A DNA stretch of 64,000 nucleotides from VRUE01 sp036379955 (GTDB lineage: Bacteria > Actinomycetota > Thermoleophilia > Solirubrobacterales > 70-9), in the NCBI GenBank assembly GCA_036379955.1, contig DASVFR010000011.1, positions 1 to 64,000 of the forward strand. The letters are read 5' to 3'. The position numbers and the translations under genes are program-made. Shown here in pieces: positions 26,257-34,530 of the stretch; within the stretch, counting starts at the first letter, position 1; each line of letters opens with the position of its first letter. The notes beneath the pieces are model-generated. The model searched no databases, was not told the DNA's origin, and saw only the letters and a program-made list of their open reading frames with translations.

Positions 26257-27540
26257 TCACAGCTCGCTCAAGAACCCTTCCGCACTGCTGCAAACGGCGT
26301 AGCCGTTGATGAAGTAAGTCGCTTCGCCGCCAGTGGTGCTCACGTCAACCGACCAAGACTGTCCTGGCACCAGTTCAGCATTGAGTTCGCTGATCGAATC
26401 AGTCGGCACTGAGACGCTGACCGGATCACGGCTCTCCTGAACCAGCTTCACGGTGGCAGTATAGGTTTTGTAGCTTTTCCCAGCCACAAAAGCAATACGC
26501 ACGAAATTGCAGTGGTTGTGCTCGACCGTGAAGGCCGGATTGCCATTGGAGTCGTAGTAGTAGGCGACGTAGGGGAAAGTGGCAGTTGGGGTCGCATATG
26601 AATGGCTTTCACTGGCATTGAACAACGTCGTAAACGGCACCTGGCCAAAGACCCCAATACCGCTGACCTGTTTGGTCAGCACTCGCCCCCGCCCAACCAG
26701 ATCGGCAATCCGCAACCGGTAGCGGCCCAGTGGCAAGCCCGGCAGTTCAGCCGAGCCACTGCGACCACGAAGTCTCATCACCGACTGCCAGCTATGGGCA
26801 GTGCCCACCTGGCGCTGGACAACCAGCCGGTGCTTCCTGCCGAGGCTGCCACTGGCGCTCCATGAGAAAGCAATCGGCTGACCTTCGCTCACCGATTGAG
26901 GCAGCGTCCATGACACACGCGACGAGCGAGCCCGGGCCGCAAATGCCCGTGATCTGCGAGCGCTCCTGTGGCCTCGAATCGGAATCGGCGCCAATTCAGT
27001 CTTGCTGCCCAGCACCTGCTTGCTCGCCAGATCCTTGACTTCGTTGACCATGGTTCCTCTGAACCTCTGGCCTGGGTGCCAGTAGTACCAGTCGGGGTAG
27101 GATTCGTTGACCGGAGCCTCAGTGGCCTTGGTCGGCAGCCCCTTGTTGCTGGGCAGAGTGACCGTCCACGGGTAGCCAGTGCTCAACTTGCGCCACTTGT
27201 TGTGGGCCACCTCCTTTTCCAGGCGCAGATGCCCAACCCGAATAAAGCCCCCATCGCATTCTTCGCGCACGTCGGGGTACCTGACCTTCAGCACCACTTG
27301 CTGGACATGGCCAAAGTCACGCGGCCCCTTTTCATAGGGGCGTTTCCCGGCATGAGCCACATAGGCTTTCCTGACAGTCGGCATTACCAGCCCTGCCTGA
27401 AGGCATTCCTGTTCGAGGCTGGCCTGTGGTGCCGCCAGCGCCGGGCTAGTTGCCACGGCTGACGGAGCAAAGCAAAGCAACCCCACGACCACCAGCGCTG
27501 CCAAGCCAAGCTTCCAGCTCACGTCCTTGCTCCCTGCCAT
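26257..27540 (-). CDS. secreted protein with Ig-like domain, unknown function
   Basis: 427 residues from ATG 27540 (GGGAGG at 10 bases); ATG 27561 is possible but its ribosome site is too close. A signal peptide (LGLAALVVVGLLCFAPSAVATS) is followed by a domain with two Cys (QECLQAGLV and REECDGGFIRVG) and a C-terminal beta-rich part (WTLPQSVSEGQPIAFSWSAS) that looks like an immunoglobulin-like repeat. Probably cell-surface or secreted. It is divergent from a small XRE regulator gene. Not recognised beyond that. Confidence 0.62.
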   Translation of the reverse strand: MAGSKDVSWKLGLAALVVVGLLCFAPSAVATSPALAAPQASLEQECLQAGLVMPTVRKAYVAHAGKRPYEKGPRDFGHVQQVVLKVRYPDVREECDGGFIRVGHLRLEKEVAHNKWRKLSTGYPWTVTLPSNKGLPTKATEAPVNESYPDWYYWHPGQRFRGTMVNEVKDLASKQVLGSKTELAPIPIRGHRSARRSRAFAARARSSRVSWTLPQSVSEGQPIAFSWSASGSLGRKHRLVVQRQVGTAHSWQSVMRLRGRSGSAELPGLPLGRYRLRIADLVGRGRVLTKQVSGIGVFGQVPFTTLFNASESHSYATPTATFPYVAYYYDSNGNPAFTVEHNHCNFVRIAFVAGKSYKTYTATVKLVQESRDPVSVSVPTDSISELNAELVPGQSWSVDVSTTGGEATYFINGYAVCSSAEGFLSEL

Positions 27541-27699
27541 GCGCTCTCTGCCTCCCGCCATTGCCTCCTGCCTTTCTCTTTGCTCGAAGTAGGCCGCCTG
27601 GCCAGAGGCGTTCTGCTGACGACCTCAGCCAGGCGGCGGCGGGGAATGCTACTCATAGGTCTGTAGACCGTCAAGTAGCAATCATGAACCCTTCTGTCT

Positions 27700-27915
27700 G
27701 TGGAAGGGCAGCTACAGCAGACAGTCGGCAAGAACCTGCGGGCCTACCGCGAAGCCAAAGGACTCAGCCAGGAGGCGTTCGCAGATGTGCTCGGGGTGCA
27801 CCGCACCTACATGGGCGGCATGGAGAGAGGCGAGCGCAACCTGACGCTGAAGAGCGTCGAGAAAGTTGCAGCCAAAATCGGCATGGAGCCACTGGAGCTG
27901 CTGCACGGCGACTAG
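27700..27915 (+). CDS. XRE-family helix-turn-helix regulator
   Basis: 71 residues from a GTG. The complete protein is one HTH_3 domain: VGKNLRAYREAKGLSQEAFADVLGVHRTYMGGMERGERNLTLKSVEKVAAKI. It would bind DNA as a dimer. The gene diverges from the secreted-protein gene and may control it or the element; no target is visible beyond the shared promoter gap. Confidence 0.85.
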   Translation: MEGQLQQTVGKNLRAYREAKGLSQEAFADVLGVHRTYMGGMERGERNLTLKSVEKVAAKIGMEPLELLHGD

Positions 27916-28595
27916 CTCTCGCCTCGCCTTTGTTTCTTTTTGTTCCGGTTTGACCCCTTTTGGTTCCTTTTGACCCTTTTTCAGTCCGAAGGGGCCACTA
28001 AATTTTTGCTCACCGCGTGGGAACCGCGCGGGATGACCAAACCCGATCAAACGGCAGACCCAAGCAGGACAGCAGCGGGCTACCCCGAAGCTCTGTTGCT
28101 CGCATCCGATAACTTCGGGGGGCGGAATATGACCGGCGCGTGGGGATTGTCTGGCCGGATCTCATCGGTGGTTCCAGCACCGAGGCCGTTCATAAATCAG
28201 GGGAGAACCTGATTCGGGCGACTTCCCGCCCCCAGCCTCCCTTATACAGGGTGCTTTGGAAGTCACGTTCTTGATTGCTGGGCTACGAAAATGGCCTTAG
28301 CAGAGACCTTGGTATTTCCAGGGGTTTTGGAGCGGGAGGGGCAGAACCGAGCCCGTTACTTTCTTGCAACAAGAACCAGAGGTTTCACATCGATGGCAGC
28401 CGAGTTGGCGCCAATAGCAATCTTTGGTTCGTATCAAGGGCCTTGCGAATTGAGTCTTAGACTTCTTCTGGACTTGGCTGTGCGGAGACGCTGCCGTGGG
28501 GCTTTGAGGCTTCTCCTGGCCGCCTAGCCGTTGCCGAAGCGCTGGGCATGCAGCTTCTGAATGTGCTCCCAAGTCCGCTCAAGTTCGAGCTTGGC
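27916..28595. other. 680-bp gene-free stretch with iteron-like repeats
   Basis: At 27937-27977 two direct near-repeats of about 20 bases (TTTTTGTTCC-GGTTTGACCCC and TTTTGGTTCC-TTTTGACCCT) lie just downstream of the XRE gene; tandem repeats like these occur in plasmid replication origins or regulator sites. TCAGG-GGAGAA-CCTGA at 28197-28212 is a small hairpin. Open frames around 28275-28530 have no ribosome site and no recognisable product. Nothing else is seen. Confidence 0.35.
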
Positions 28596-29228
28596 TCATG
28601 GCTTCAGCATTCGATAGACCCCTAGCTCGATCCGTTCAAATCGGGCTTTTGGCCCACGAGACTCTACGGAGAGAAAGCTATTGACCGTGCCTTTGGGTAT
28701 GGGCATACTAAGAATGCGCTCTACTGCTGCGTGTATCTCGGCAACTGGTAGCGGCTTGGAGGAGGCGACAAGCACCTCGATAATTGTCGTTTGAATCTTT
28801 CCGGCCCGTAGCTTTACTTGAGTCGCAGGCCGCGGTGAGTGAGTCGCCTTTCGCAGGAGTTTTCTGCGCAGACCATCGAGCCTGCTCAATTGCTCCAGAT
28901 GGTTGAAAAGTGCTCCTACAAGGGGCATCGAAAGCACCTGTAAATCACAACTTTTCAAATTCAAAGCCCAAAACCCCTCGCGAGCGCCGACGGTCCATTG
29001 CGGACAGTTTTTGGCGCAGCCGCGCATGTAGAAGCCCAGCCGTGGGCTTTCCAGGCGCAGCAGGTGCGCGCCTACCTCACGATTGACGACACGGCTAATC
29101 GTGATCGCGATCCGAATCCTCATCACGCCTTTGAGCAAGGTCTTCAGAATTCGCTTCTCGGATCTGGGGGCAGTAGAGATGGCAATTGCCGTATGCACAG
29201 CTGACGACGCTGGAGGTAGATCCGACAA
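28596..29228 (-). CDS. protein with C-terminal winged-helix domain (HARE-HTH-like)
   Basis: Up to 210 residues; the TTG at 29228 is uncertain and GTG 29198 is an alternative. The C-terminal 70 residues (IIEVLVASSKPLPVAEIHAAVERIL, GTVNSFLSV, FERIELGVYRML) resemble the HARE-HTH or related winged-helix domain that occurs in chromatin, restriction and regulatory proteins. The N-terminal half is basic with two Cys (GCAKNCPQW) and unrecognised. It could be a DNA-binding protein of the accessory region. The N-terminal part may be mis-started. Confidence 0.45.
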   Translation of the reverse strand: MSDLPPASSAVHTAIAISTAPRSEKRILKTLLKGVMRIRIAITISRVVNREVGAHLLRLESPRLGFYMRGCAKNCPQWTVGAREGFWALNLKSCDLQVLSMPLVGALFNHLEQLSRLDGLRRKLLRKATHSPRPATQVKLRAGKIQTTIIEVLVASSKPLPVAEIHAAVERILSMPIPKGTVNSFLSVESRGPKARFERIELGVYRMLKP

Positions 29229-29573
29229 TCTGGCTCTTCTCTCTACGTGGTGACTGGGGAGGAGCTTGGGCTTGAGCCCATTGCCCAGGCTCCCTTCACC
29301 TTCGCTTCGTGCGAAATGACTGAGACGGAAGCTTTCAGGGGCTCTTTATTCCATTGAGTCGCGCCGCGCTTGCGGCCGTCAACTCCTGCGGGGTCGACGC
29401 AGTGCTCCTTGACCGCCGGTGCGGGTGGCGGGTGAGGTGGAGTGGATGCAGCGGCGTGTTGTATTCAGCCTGACGGATACCTCAGCGATCCGCATCGCCA
29501 GCTTGCAAAGTAAAGTTTGATCATATAATGTCGAAACACTCAGTTTTTACAAGCAGTCAACGGGAGACTTGAG
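29229..29573. other. 345-bp intergenic region before the NHL gene
   Basis: No supported gene. The last 60 bases are AT-rich (around TTTGATCATATAATG) and are the probable promoter of the NHL-repeat gene. The rest is GC-rich with short coding-like frames lacking ribosome sites. Confidence 0.4.
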
Positions 29574-30860
29574 ATGCACGGAGAGATCCGCGCACCACGG
29601 CAGGAGACGTTCATTCAGGCAGCCAGGAGCTTCCGCGGGCGCCTTGCACCTCTCGCGGTAGTTGCTCTGTGCGTGCTTGCGGGGACTCCTTCCTCCGCCC
29701 TCGCCTCCTCCCCAGCCGCCACAACCGAAGCGGCGACCGAAGTCGGCATCGACACCGCGACCCTGAACGCCTCGGTCAATCCCGAAGGCCTGGAAACCAC
29801 CTACCGCTTCGAATACGGCGAAACCACCTCCTATGGCACCAATGTGCCCGTCCCCGACAAATCGATCGGCTCGGGCAAATCGGCCGTCAAAGTCGCCGAG
29901 ACGGTCGGCGCCCTGACCTCGGGCACCACCTACCACTTCCGCATAGCGGCAAGCAACAGCGGAGGGACCAGCTATGGGGCAGACAAAACGCTGACGACGG
30001 AAGTCGACCCGCGCTTCTCCTTTGCCTTCGGCGAAAAAGGCACCGGCAACGGTCAGTTCGAAGAACCCTACGGCATCGCGATCGACTCCTCGGGCAACCT
30101 CTGGGTCACGGACTACGTCAACGACCGCGTCCAGAAGTTCAACTCCAAAGGCGAATACCTCTCCAAATTGGGCACCAAAGGCACCGGCAACGGTCAGTTC
30201 GAAGGACCCTGGGGCATCGCAATCGACTCCTCGGGCAACCTCTGGGTGGTCGACGCCCTCAACAACCGCGTCCAGAAGTTCAACTCCAAAGGCGAATACC
30301 TCTCCAAATTGGGCACCAAAGGCACCGGCAACGGTCAGTTCGAATTTCCCACGGGCATCGCGTTCGACTCCTCGGGCAACCTCTGGGTGGTCGACCACAA
30401 CAACGACCGCGTCCAGGAGTTCAACTCCAAAGGCGAATACCTCTCCAAATTCGGCTCCTATGGCGAAGGCAACGGCCAGTTCGAAGGACCCTACAGCATC
30501 GCGATCGACTCCTCGGGTAACCTCTGGGTCACGGACTACGGCAACGCCAACCGCCGGGTCGAGGAGTTCAACTCCAAAGGCGAATACCTCTCCAAATTCG
30601 GCTCCTATGGCACCGGCAACGGTCAGTTCGTTACTCCTGCCGGCATCGCGATCGACTCCTCGGGCAACCTCTGGGTCGCGGACTACAGCGACCGCGTCCA
30701 AGAGTTCAACTCCAAAGGCGAATACCTCTCCAAATTCGGCACCAAAGGCACCGGCAACGGCCAGTTCTTAGCTCCTTGGGGCATCGCGTTCGACTCCTCG
30801 GGCAACCCCTGGGTGGTCGATACCCTCAACTATCGAGTCCAGAAGTGGGTGCTAAAATGA
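29574..30860 (+). CDS. secreted NHL-repeat beta-propeller protein
   Basis: 428 residues. Signal peptide (LAPLAVVALCVLAGTPSSALAS) cleaved near residue 48, then a fibronectin-type module (VNPEGLETTYRFEYG, ALTSGTTYHFRIAASNS) and six NHL repeats of about 47 residues with the consensus GIAIDSSGNLWVTDY...RVQKFNSKGEYLSKFG. Six NHL blades make a closed beta-propeller that binds proteins or ligands on the cell surface. The repeats are nearly identical even at DNA level. This combination is frequent in Solirubrobacterales. Downstream, partial copies of the same modules continue as a pseudogene. Confidence 0.85.
   Translation: MHGEIRAPRQETFIQAARSFRGRLAPLAVVALCVLAGTPSSALASSPAATTEAATEVGIDTATLNASVNPEGLETTYRFEYGETTSYGTNVPVPDKSIGSGKSAVKVAETVGALTSGTTYHFRIAASNSGGTSYGADKTLTTEVDPRFSFAFGEKGTGNGQFEEPYGIAIDSSGNLWVTDYVNDRVQKFNSKGEYLSKLGTKGTGNGQFEGPWGIAIDSSGNLWVVDALNNRVQKFNSKGEYLSKLGTKGTGNGQFEFPTGIAFDSSGNLWVVDHNNDRVQEFNSKGEYLSKFGSYGEGNGQFEGPYSIAIDSSGNLWVTDYGNANRRVEEFNSKGEYLSKFGSYGTGNGQFVTPAGIAIDSSGNLWVADYSDRVQEFNSKGEYLSKFGTKGTGNGQFLAPWGIAFDSSGNPWVVDTLNYRVQKWVLK
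30025..30850 (+). repeat. six tandem 135-141-bp DNA repeats in the NHL gene
   Basis: The NHL blades are encoded by near-identical units containing the DNA block GGCACCGGCAACGG followed by CAGTTC, and GACTCCTCGGGCAACC. Such homogeneity implies recent expansion or gene conversion and makes copy number unstable. Confidence 0.85.
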
Positions 30861-30864
30861 CCCA

Positions 30865-31444
30865 CGGTCACAACCAAAGGTGTGACTGCGTTCAAATTAA
30901 CCCAGGTCAATTTGAACGCAACGGTCAATCCCGAAGGCCTAGAAACCACCTACTGGTTCGAATACGGAACCAGCAAAAGCTACGGAACTAAAGTTCCCGC
31001 GCTGGGGAATCGATCGGCTCGGGCACCGAAGCCGAATCCGTCAGCCAGACTCCGATCGGCCTCAAAGAAACACCGAATACCGCTTCCGAGTTGTCGCCTC
31101 CGGCGAAGGCACCAGCTACAGCGAAGACAAAACGTTCAAAACGGGTCCGCTTCTTTTGCTCGCACTAGAAAAAAGGTGCAGGCAAAGGCGAATTCAAACA
31201 CCCGGCTGGCATCGCGATCGACTCCGGGGGCAACGCCTGGGTCGTTGACATGGAAAACAACCGGCTCGATCTGCGTCATACGTTCGGCACCAGGACCGCC
31301 GCCGGCGGCGTGCCGATGCGTGTCCTGCAGGAGTGGATGGGTCACCGCGACTACCGGACCACCCTCATCTACGCCGACTACGAACCCGGAGACGAAGAGA
31401 GCGACCTCGTAGACCCTGCCTTTTCCACTGGCTCTCCGACGTAG
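30865..31444 (+). pseudogene. NHL/fibronectin-like fragment fused to a tyrosine-integrase C-terminus
   Basis: Starts with a second copy of the fibronectin-type module (VNPEGLETTYWFEYG), loses frame near 31010, continues in another frame with an NHL piece (AGIAIDSGGNAWVVDMENNRL) and switches without a break at about 31262 into an integrase end: DLRHTFGTRTAAGG, VLQEWMGHRDYRTTLIYADY, holding the H-x-x-R, G-H and Tyr of tyrosine recombinases. It has no start codon of its own in the last part. It records a recombination event that removed most of an integrase gene. Confidence 0.75.
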
Positions 31445-31505
31445 AAAGAGCAGCCTCGCTCTGGTGTCAAGCAGCGCATGTCACGGCTGAGGGAATCCCT
31501 TACCG

Positions 31506-31937
31506 CTAGGCGGAGCTCTCAAGGCCAGCGATACCCAACCCAACGTGCTCAGCCGCTCGAGCGAGCTCCCGATCCCAGGTGACGAGAACGACTTCCTTGT
31601 CACCGAGTTCAAGCGCAGTAGTTAGGTGGACCGCGTCATAGCCACGCAGCTCCAGGTCTTCGGCATAGCCGCCAGCACGAACGGCGAGTTCCTGGTCTAC
31701 CCCGACCGTAGCCAGCTCCGCGTAGAGCTCCTCGAAAGCCGCGAGTGCCTGTCGGTGCTCCTCTTCCCCGAGACGATCCAGACGCCGGGCGGCCGCCAAA
31801 GCCGCCCGGCCCTCGGGGTAGGCGAGGATGCTCGACGCTGCGGGATGGGCGTCGCCCCAGAGCTTTGCCGCCAACTCGGATCCGTCCTCGACGACAACGA
31901 GCTTGACCAGCGCCGAGGTGTCGAAATAGAAGATCAG
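31506..31937 (-). CDS. VapC-like PIN-domain toxin
   Basis: About 143 residues if started at a CTG (31937) overlapping the antitoxin stop as CTGA. The first residues LIFYFDTSALVKLVVVEDGS are the PIN start with the metal-binding Asp, followed by a Glu in YPEGRAAL, and RGYDAVHLTTALELG and VTWDRELARAA with the remaining acidic residues. PIN toxins cleave tRNA or rRNA. No ATG or GTG exists in the right place, so a CTG start or slight decay are the options; a TTG at 31874 would omit the active-site Asp. Confidence 0.72.
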   Translation of the reverse strand: MIFYFDTSALVKLVVVEDGSELAAKLWGDAHPAASSILAYPEGRAALAAARRLDRLGEEEHRQALAAFEELYAELATVGVDQELAVRAGGYAEDLELRGYDAVHLTTALELGDKEVVLVTWDRELARAAEHVGLGIAGLESSA

Positions 31938-32206
31938 GCCCGCTGCTCGGAGACGAGATCGGAGACCGAACCGGTGCCCTTCACCTGCGCGAACCGAGGA
32001 GAACGCGACCCCTCCGGCATCCGCACAAGGCCACGGCGGGCGAGAGCGTCGAGTGGCCGCTCACCAAGCCCACTGAGGCGGGCGACGGGCCGACCGCGCC
32101 GAGTGACGACGATTTCGCCTCCCTCCTCCACTCGCTCCAGGTACTCGCTAAGGCGATCGTGGAGCTCCCGGACGCCGACTTCGCTCTCATGCCGATGTAG
32201 CGTCAT
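31934..32206 (-). CDS. Phd/YefM-type antitoxin of the VapC pair
   Basis: 90 residues, ATG 32206. EVGVRELHDRLSEYLERVEEGGEIVVTRRGRPVARL is the Phd/YefM fold that binds operator DNA, followed by a C-terminal tail that neutralises the toxin. The stop overlaps the toxin's start. Typical autoregulated toxin-antitoxin pair. Confidence 0.85.
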   Translation of the reverse strand: MTLHRHESEVGVRELHDRLSEYLERVEEGGEIVVTRRGRPVARLSGLGERPLDALARRGLVRMPEGSRSPRFAQVKGTGSVSDLVSEQRA

Positions 32207-32313
32207 GCGTACAGACTAGCAGCTACTTCGGCTTCTACCGCGGGATTAGGTTAGAGACGCAGCATTCCGCAACGCAACCGAGAACCTCGCACTTGGCATC
32301 GCGTAGATTCGAA

Positions 32314-32392
32314 GGCGGGGCCGAGATTCGAACCCGCGACCTTCGGGTTATGAGACTAATCCGCTGAGTCGGCTGGACTACGCAGAGTAGGT
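32314..32392 (-). other. tRNA-Met remnant (3' half), probable attachment-site scar
   Basis: On the minus strand the anticodon region with CAT (32350-32352), GGTCGCGGGTTCGAA and the 3' acceptor CCCCGCC (32314-32320) match an elongator tRNA-Met, but the 5' acceptor GGCGGGG is missing and the T-stem has mismatches. A defective 3' half next to an integrase fragment is the usual scar of an element integrated in a tRNA gene. Confidence 0.65.
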
Positions 32393-32670
32393 TTCAAGCG
32401 GAATTCGTAAGATCGAACTACGTGGAGATCGGCTGGAATCTGTGGGGCACCTTGCCCCATTTCTTGCCCCAGCGCAGTTCAGCGTCGGAACCCGCGCACC
32501 CCGCAGCGCAGTTCCAAGACGACGCTGGACAGCACGATAGGCAACTGCGCCAAATCTTCGTAGCCCTTCGACAGCTGATTGCCCCAGAAACCATTGGCGA
32601 GGGCTGCGATTGGAATCCTCGCGCCGATGGAATTAGAGGGATTCAGGCGTCAAACCTGGTCCGGCCAACG

Positions 32671-33147
32671 CTATTCGTCTGACAGCCGCATCCGATCATG
32701 ATCAAAAGCCATGAAGCTGGCATCCCGCCCCGATCGCGGGATCGCCCAACGCCGCCGGTAAAAGGCAGCCATCTCATTGAGGCGGAGGCGGTACCACTGT
32801 GGTGAGTCGGTGTCACCTCGGAGGTATCGCTTCCAATTGGTCGCCAGCGGGGCGAGGTACACCTGCCGGCGAATTCCATGTTGGAGGAGTTCATCGTCGA
32901 TGCCGATTTTGCGGAGGCCGAGGCGAAGCGTCCTCAACCGCCAGTTCGGTCCATGCCCATATTCATAGCCGGGCACGCCGCCGTCTTCTGAAGGGAATTC
33001 GCAGAGCTCGGCGAAAAGCTTGTCCGAGAACTGGAAGTGGCCGAATCCCTTCGTGTAGCCGATCGGCGAGTAGAGGAGGCGGCCTCGATAATTCAGTCTG
33101 TTGAGCAGAGAGGAGCGGCCCAGGGCCGACGTCGTCGTTATCAGCAC
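32671..33147 (-). CDS. conserved protein of unknown function, probably 5'-altered
   Basis: 158 residues from a GTG (33147) lying inside the end of the D-Ala ligase-like frame. Recognisably protein-like blocks are TTSALGRSSLLNRLNYRG, PIGYTKGFGHFQFSD, YEYGHGPNWRLRTLRLGLRKIG and HGIRRQVYLAPLATNWKRYL. I believe it is a conserved bacterial family but cannot name it. It is overlapped in another frame by the preceding, truncated ATP-grasp, which suggests that a deletion fused the two genes, so its N-terminus may be incomplete. Confidence 0.5.
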   Translation of the reverse strand: MLITTTSALGRSSLLNRLNYRGRLLYSPIGYTKGFGHFQFSDKLFAELCEFPSEDGGVPGYEYGHGPNWRLRTLRLGLRKIGIDDELLQHGIRRQVYLAPLATNWKRYLRGDTDSPQWYRLRLNEMAAFYRRRWAIPRSGRDASFMAFDHDRMRLSDE

Positions 33148-33923
33148 GGGTCACGATTGCCTCCATCGGAGGCGTTAGCAGACGGTCAGGGTGCGAGAAG
33201 AGCGGAACGCAGATCTCGGTACCCGTGATGAATGTCTGCACCGTGACCGGTTGCCCGATAGCTTCGGCGAGATCCCCTGCCCTCTCCTCGCAGTCGTCCT
33301 CCACTACGAAGATCGACTCTTGGGTGACGCCGACTGACCACGCCTCGTAGGTGGACTTCACGATGACTTTAGTGCCGGGCGTCGGTTTCCGCCCGGCCGC
33401 CCCAGCCGGACGCCGGCCAATACTGCCAGGCTGCAGGAACAGGGACGCCAGCGCTCGCAACAGAGTCAGGTAGTGAAACTTGTGCCGCCCGAGCGCACGC
33501 GCATAGGCATTCGCATTCGCGCAGACAAGGTCATAGGAGTCGGCGACGGCAGGAAGCAGGGCGTTGCGACCGGGTTCGAAGCCCCCAATGGTGATTCCCC
33601 CCTCGATGCCGTCGTAGACAACCTTGGTCTCGCGCTTGATGGCCTCGATCTCACCATTGGCAAGGGCTGCGAGGAACGGCTTCTCCCCCTCGAAGACCTG
33701 AACGTAGGCACCCACAAGACTGGAATGCCTCGACCATCTCAGTCAGCTGCAGATCGGATATGCACCGCTGCTCGAAGTAGGCGCGTTCAAGATCGGGGCG
33801 ATCCTCGACTCGGGTCGGCCGGTCGTAAACAAGCAGGACTGCAAGCTCGCCAGCCTTTGCGACGAATTGGCGCTCGAGGTTCAGCAGATCCGCGCGTTCC
33901 GCGTCGACAGGCGCGCTCGACAT
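33130..33923 (-). pseudogene. D-Ala-D-Ala ligase-like ATP-grasp, frameshifted and truncated
   Basis: The ATG at 33923 opens a frame (MSSAPVDAERADLLNLERQF, LAVLLVYDRPTRVE) that loses register at the GGG run 33711-33713; one base less restores GAYVQVFEGEKPFL and the ligase body: GIEGGITIGGFEPGRNAL, ALGRHKFHYLTLLRALA, and the ATP-binding Lys in TKVIVKSTYEAWSVGV. The metal-binding C-terminal third is missing, replaced near 33140 by an unrelated gene. With a frameshift and a lost catalytic end it cannot make an active ligase. The family joins D-alanine or other amino acids with ATP. Confidence 0.7.
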
Positions 33924-34101
33924 CGATAATTCCTAGTTATCGCGCCCGGCTGACATGGCGGTGAGATACTAGAGAATTCTCAAAGGATTCCTCTAGCAGA
34001 CCGAAAAGGCCAGTTTCTTTGTCTAGGGTCGCGAGGTCTTCGAGAACACTGCCAGAGTCAACGGCGCAGCGCTAGAACCACGATGCCTGGACGCTCGGCG
34101 C

Positions 34102-34464
34102 TCAGGCGGAAACGACCAACTCGCGCTTCGGCGTCCGGGGAGACTTCGAGTCAGGCGCCTCGTCCTGGAAGCCGTAGACGAGATGGGTGTTGAGCGCTTT
34201 GGCCAGCTTTCGCATCGTGGCGAAGCTGAAACGGTGCTGGCCGCTCTCGAGGCGTGAGATCACGGAATGGCTGGTGCCCATGCGCTTGGCCAGCTCCTCC
34301 TGGGTGAGGCCGAGCTGCATCCGCTTGCGGATCACCAAGCGGGCGAATTGCTCGTAGGGCTGCTGCTCTTCGAGGGCAGCTCTGTACGCGGCGCTCTTTC
34401 GAGCGCGCTTCTCCATGCTCTCTGAGTGGGTCGCTCCGATTGGCGAGTCGTTCTTACGAGCCAT
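34102..34464 (-). CDS. HigA-like XRE antitoxin
   Basis: 120 residues from ATG 34464. The C-terminal half is an HTH_3 domain (LVIRKRMQLGLTQEELAKRMGTSHSVISRLESGQHRFSFATMRKLAKAL). It lies 66 bases downstream of a RelE/HigB-like toxin, the toxin-first order of HigBA systems. It should neutralise the toxin and repress the pair. Confidence 0.82.
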   Translation of the reverse strand: MARKNDSPIGATHSESMEKRARKSAAYRAALEEQQPYEQFARLVIRKRMQLGLTQEELAKRMGTSHSVISRLESGQHRFSFATMRKLAKALNTHLVYGFQDEAPDSKSPRTPKRELVVSA

Positions 34465-34530
34465 TTCCGTCCGATGTCGTTGACAGCCTGAGCGAGACTT
34501 TAGCAAAACTGCTAAGTCCGTCGGACGGAA

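Larger units (their letters stand above)
16336..29500. mobile_element. integrative conjugative element at tRNA-Leu (right end not resolved)
   Basis: Directly behind tRNA-Leu stand a large serine recombinase, a replication-relaxation-type protein, a TraG/VirD4-type ATPase and a string of small overlapping genes, all leftward; this set is typical of actinobacterial conjugative elements. Cargo to the right (SARP-like regulator, peptide operon) has clearly lower GC. Serine integrases use short att cores, so no long repeat marks the right end; I place it loosely before the NHL gene at 29574. No relaxase was recognised. Confidence 0.6.

Noticed and set aside
28291..28527. 78-codon plus-strand frame starting MALAETLVFPG
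   Set aside because: No ribosome site, no recognisable domain and mixed codon use.
30025..30850. CRISPR-like regular repeat array
   Set aside because: The repeats have no unique spacers and encode NHL blades in frame.
16334..32312. TAGATTCGA shared between the end of tRNA-Leu and the tRNA-Met remnant as att core of the conjugative element
   Set aside because: Nine bases over 16 kb can be chance, and the second site lies next to a tyrosine-integrase scar, which better explains it.
32671..33147. Assignment as Druantia DruA (DUF4338)
   Set aside because: I do not see the conserved RFLILPWV-type and nucleases-like blocks of DruA; the similarity was only to a remembered name.
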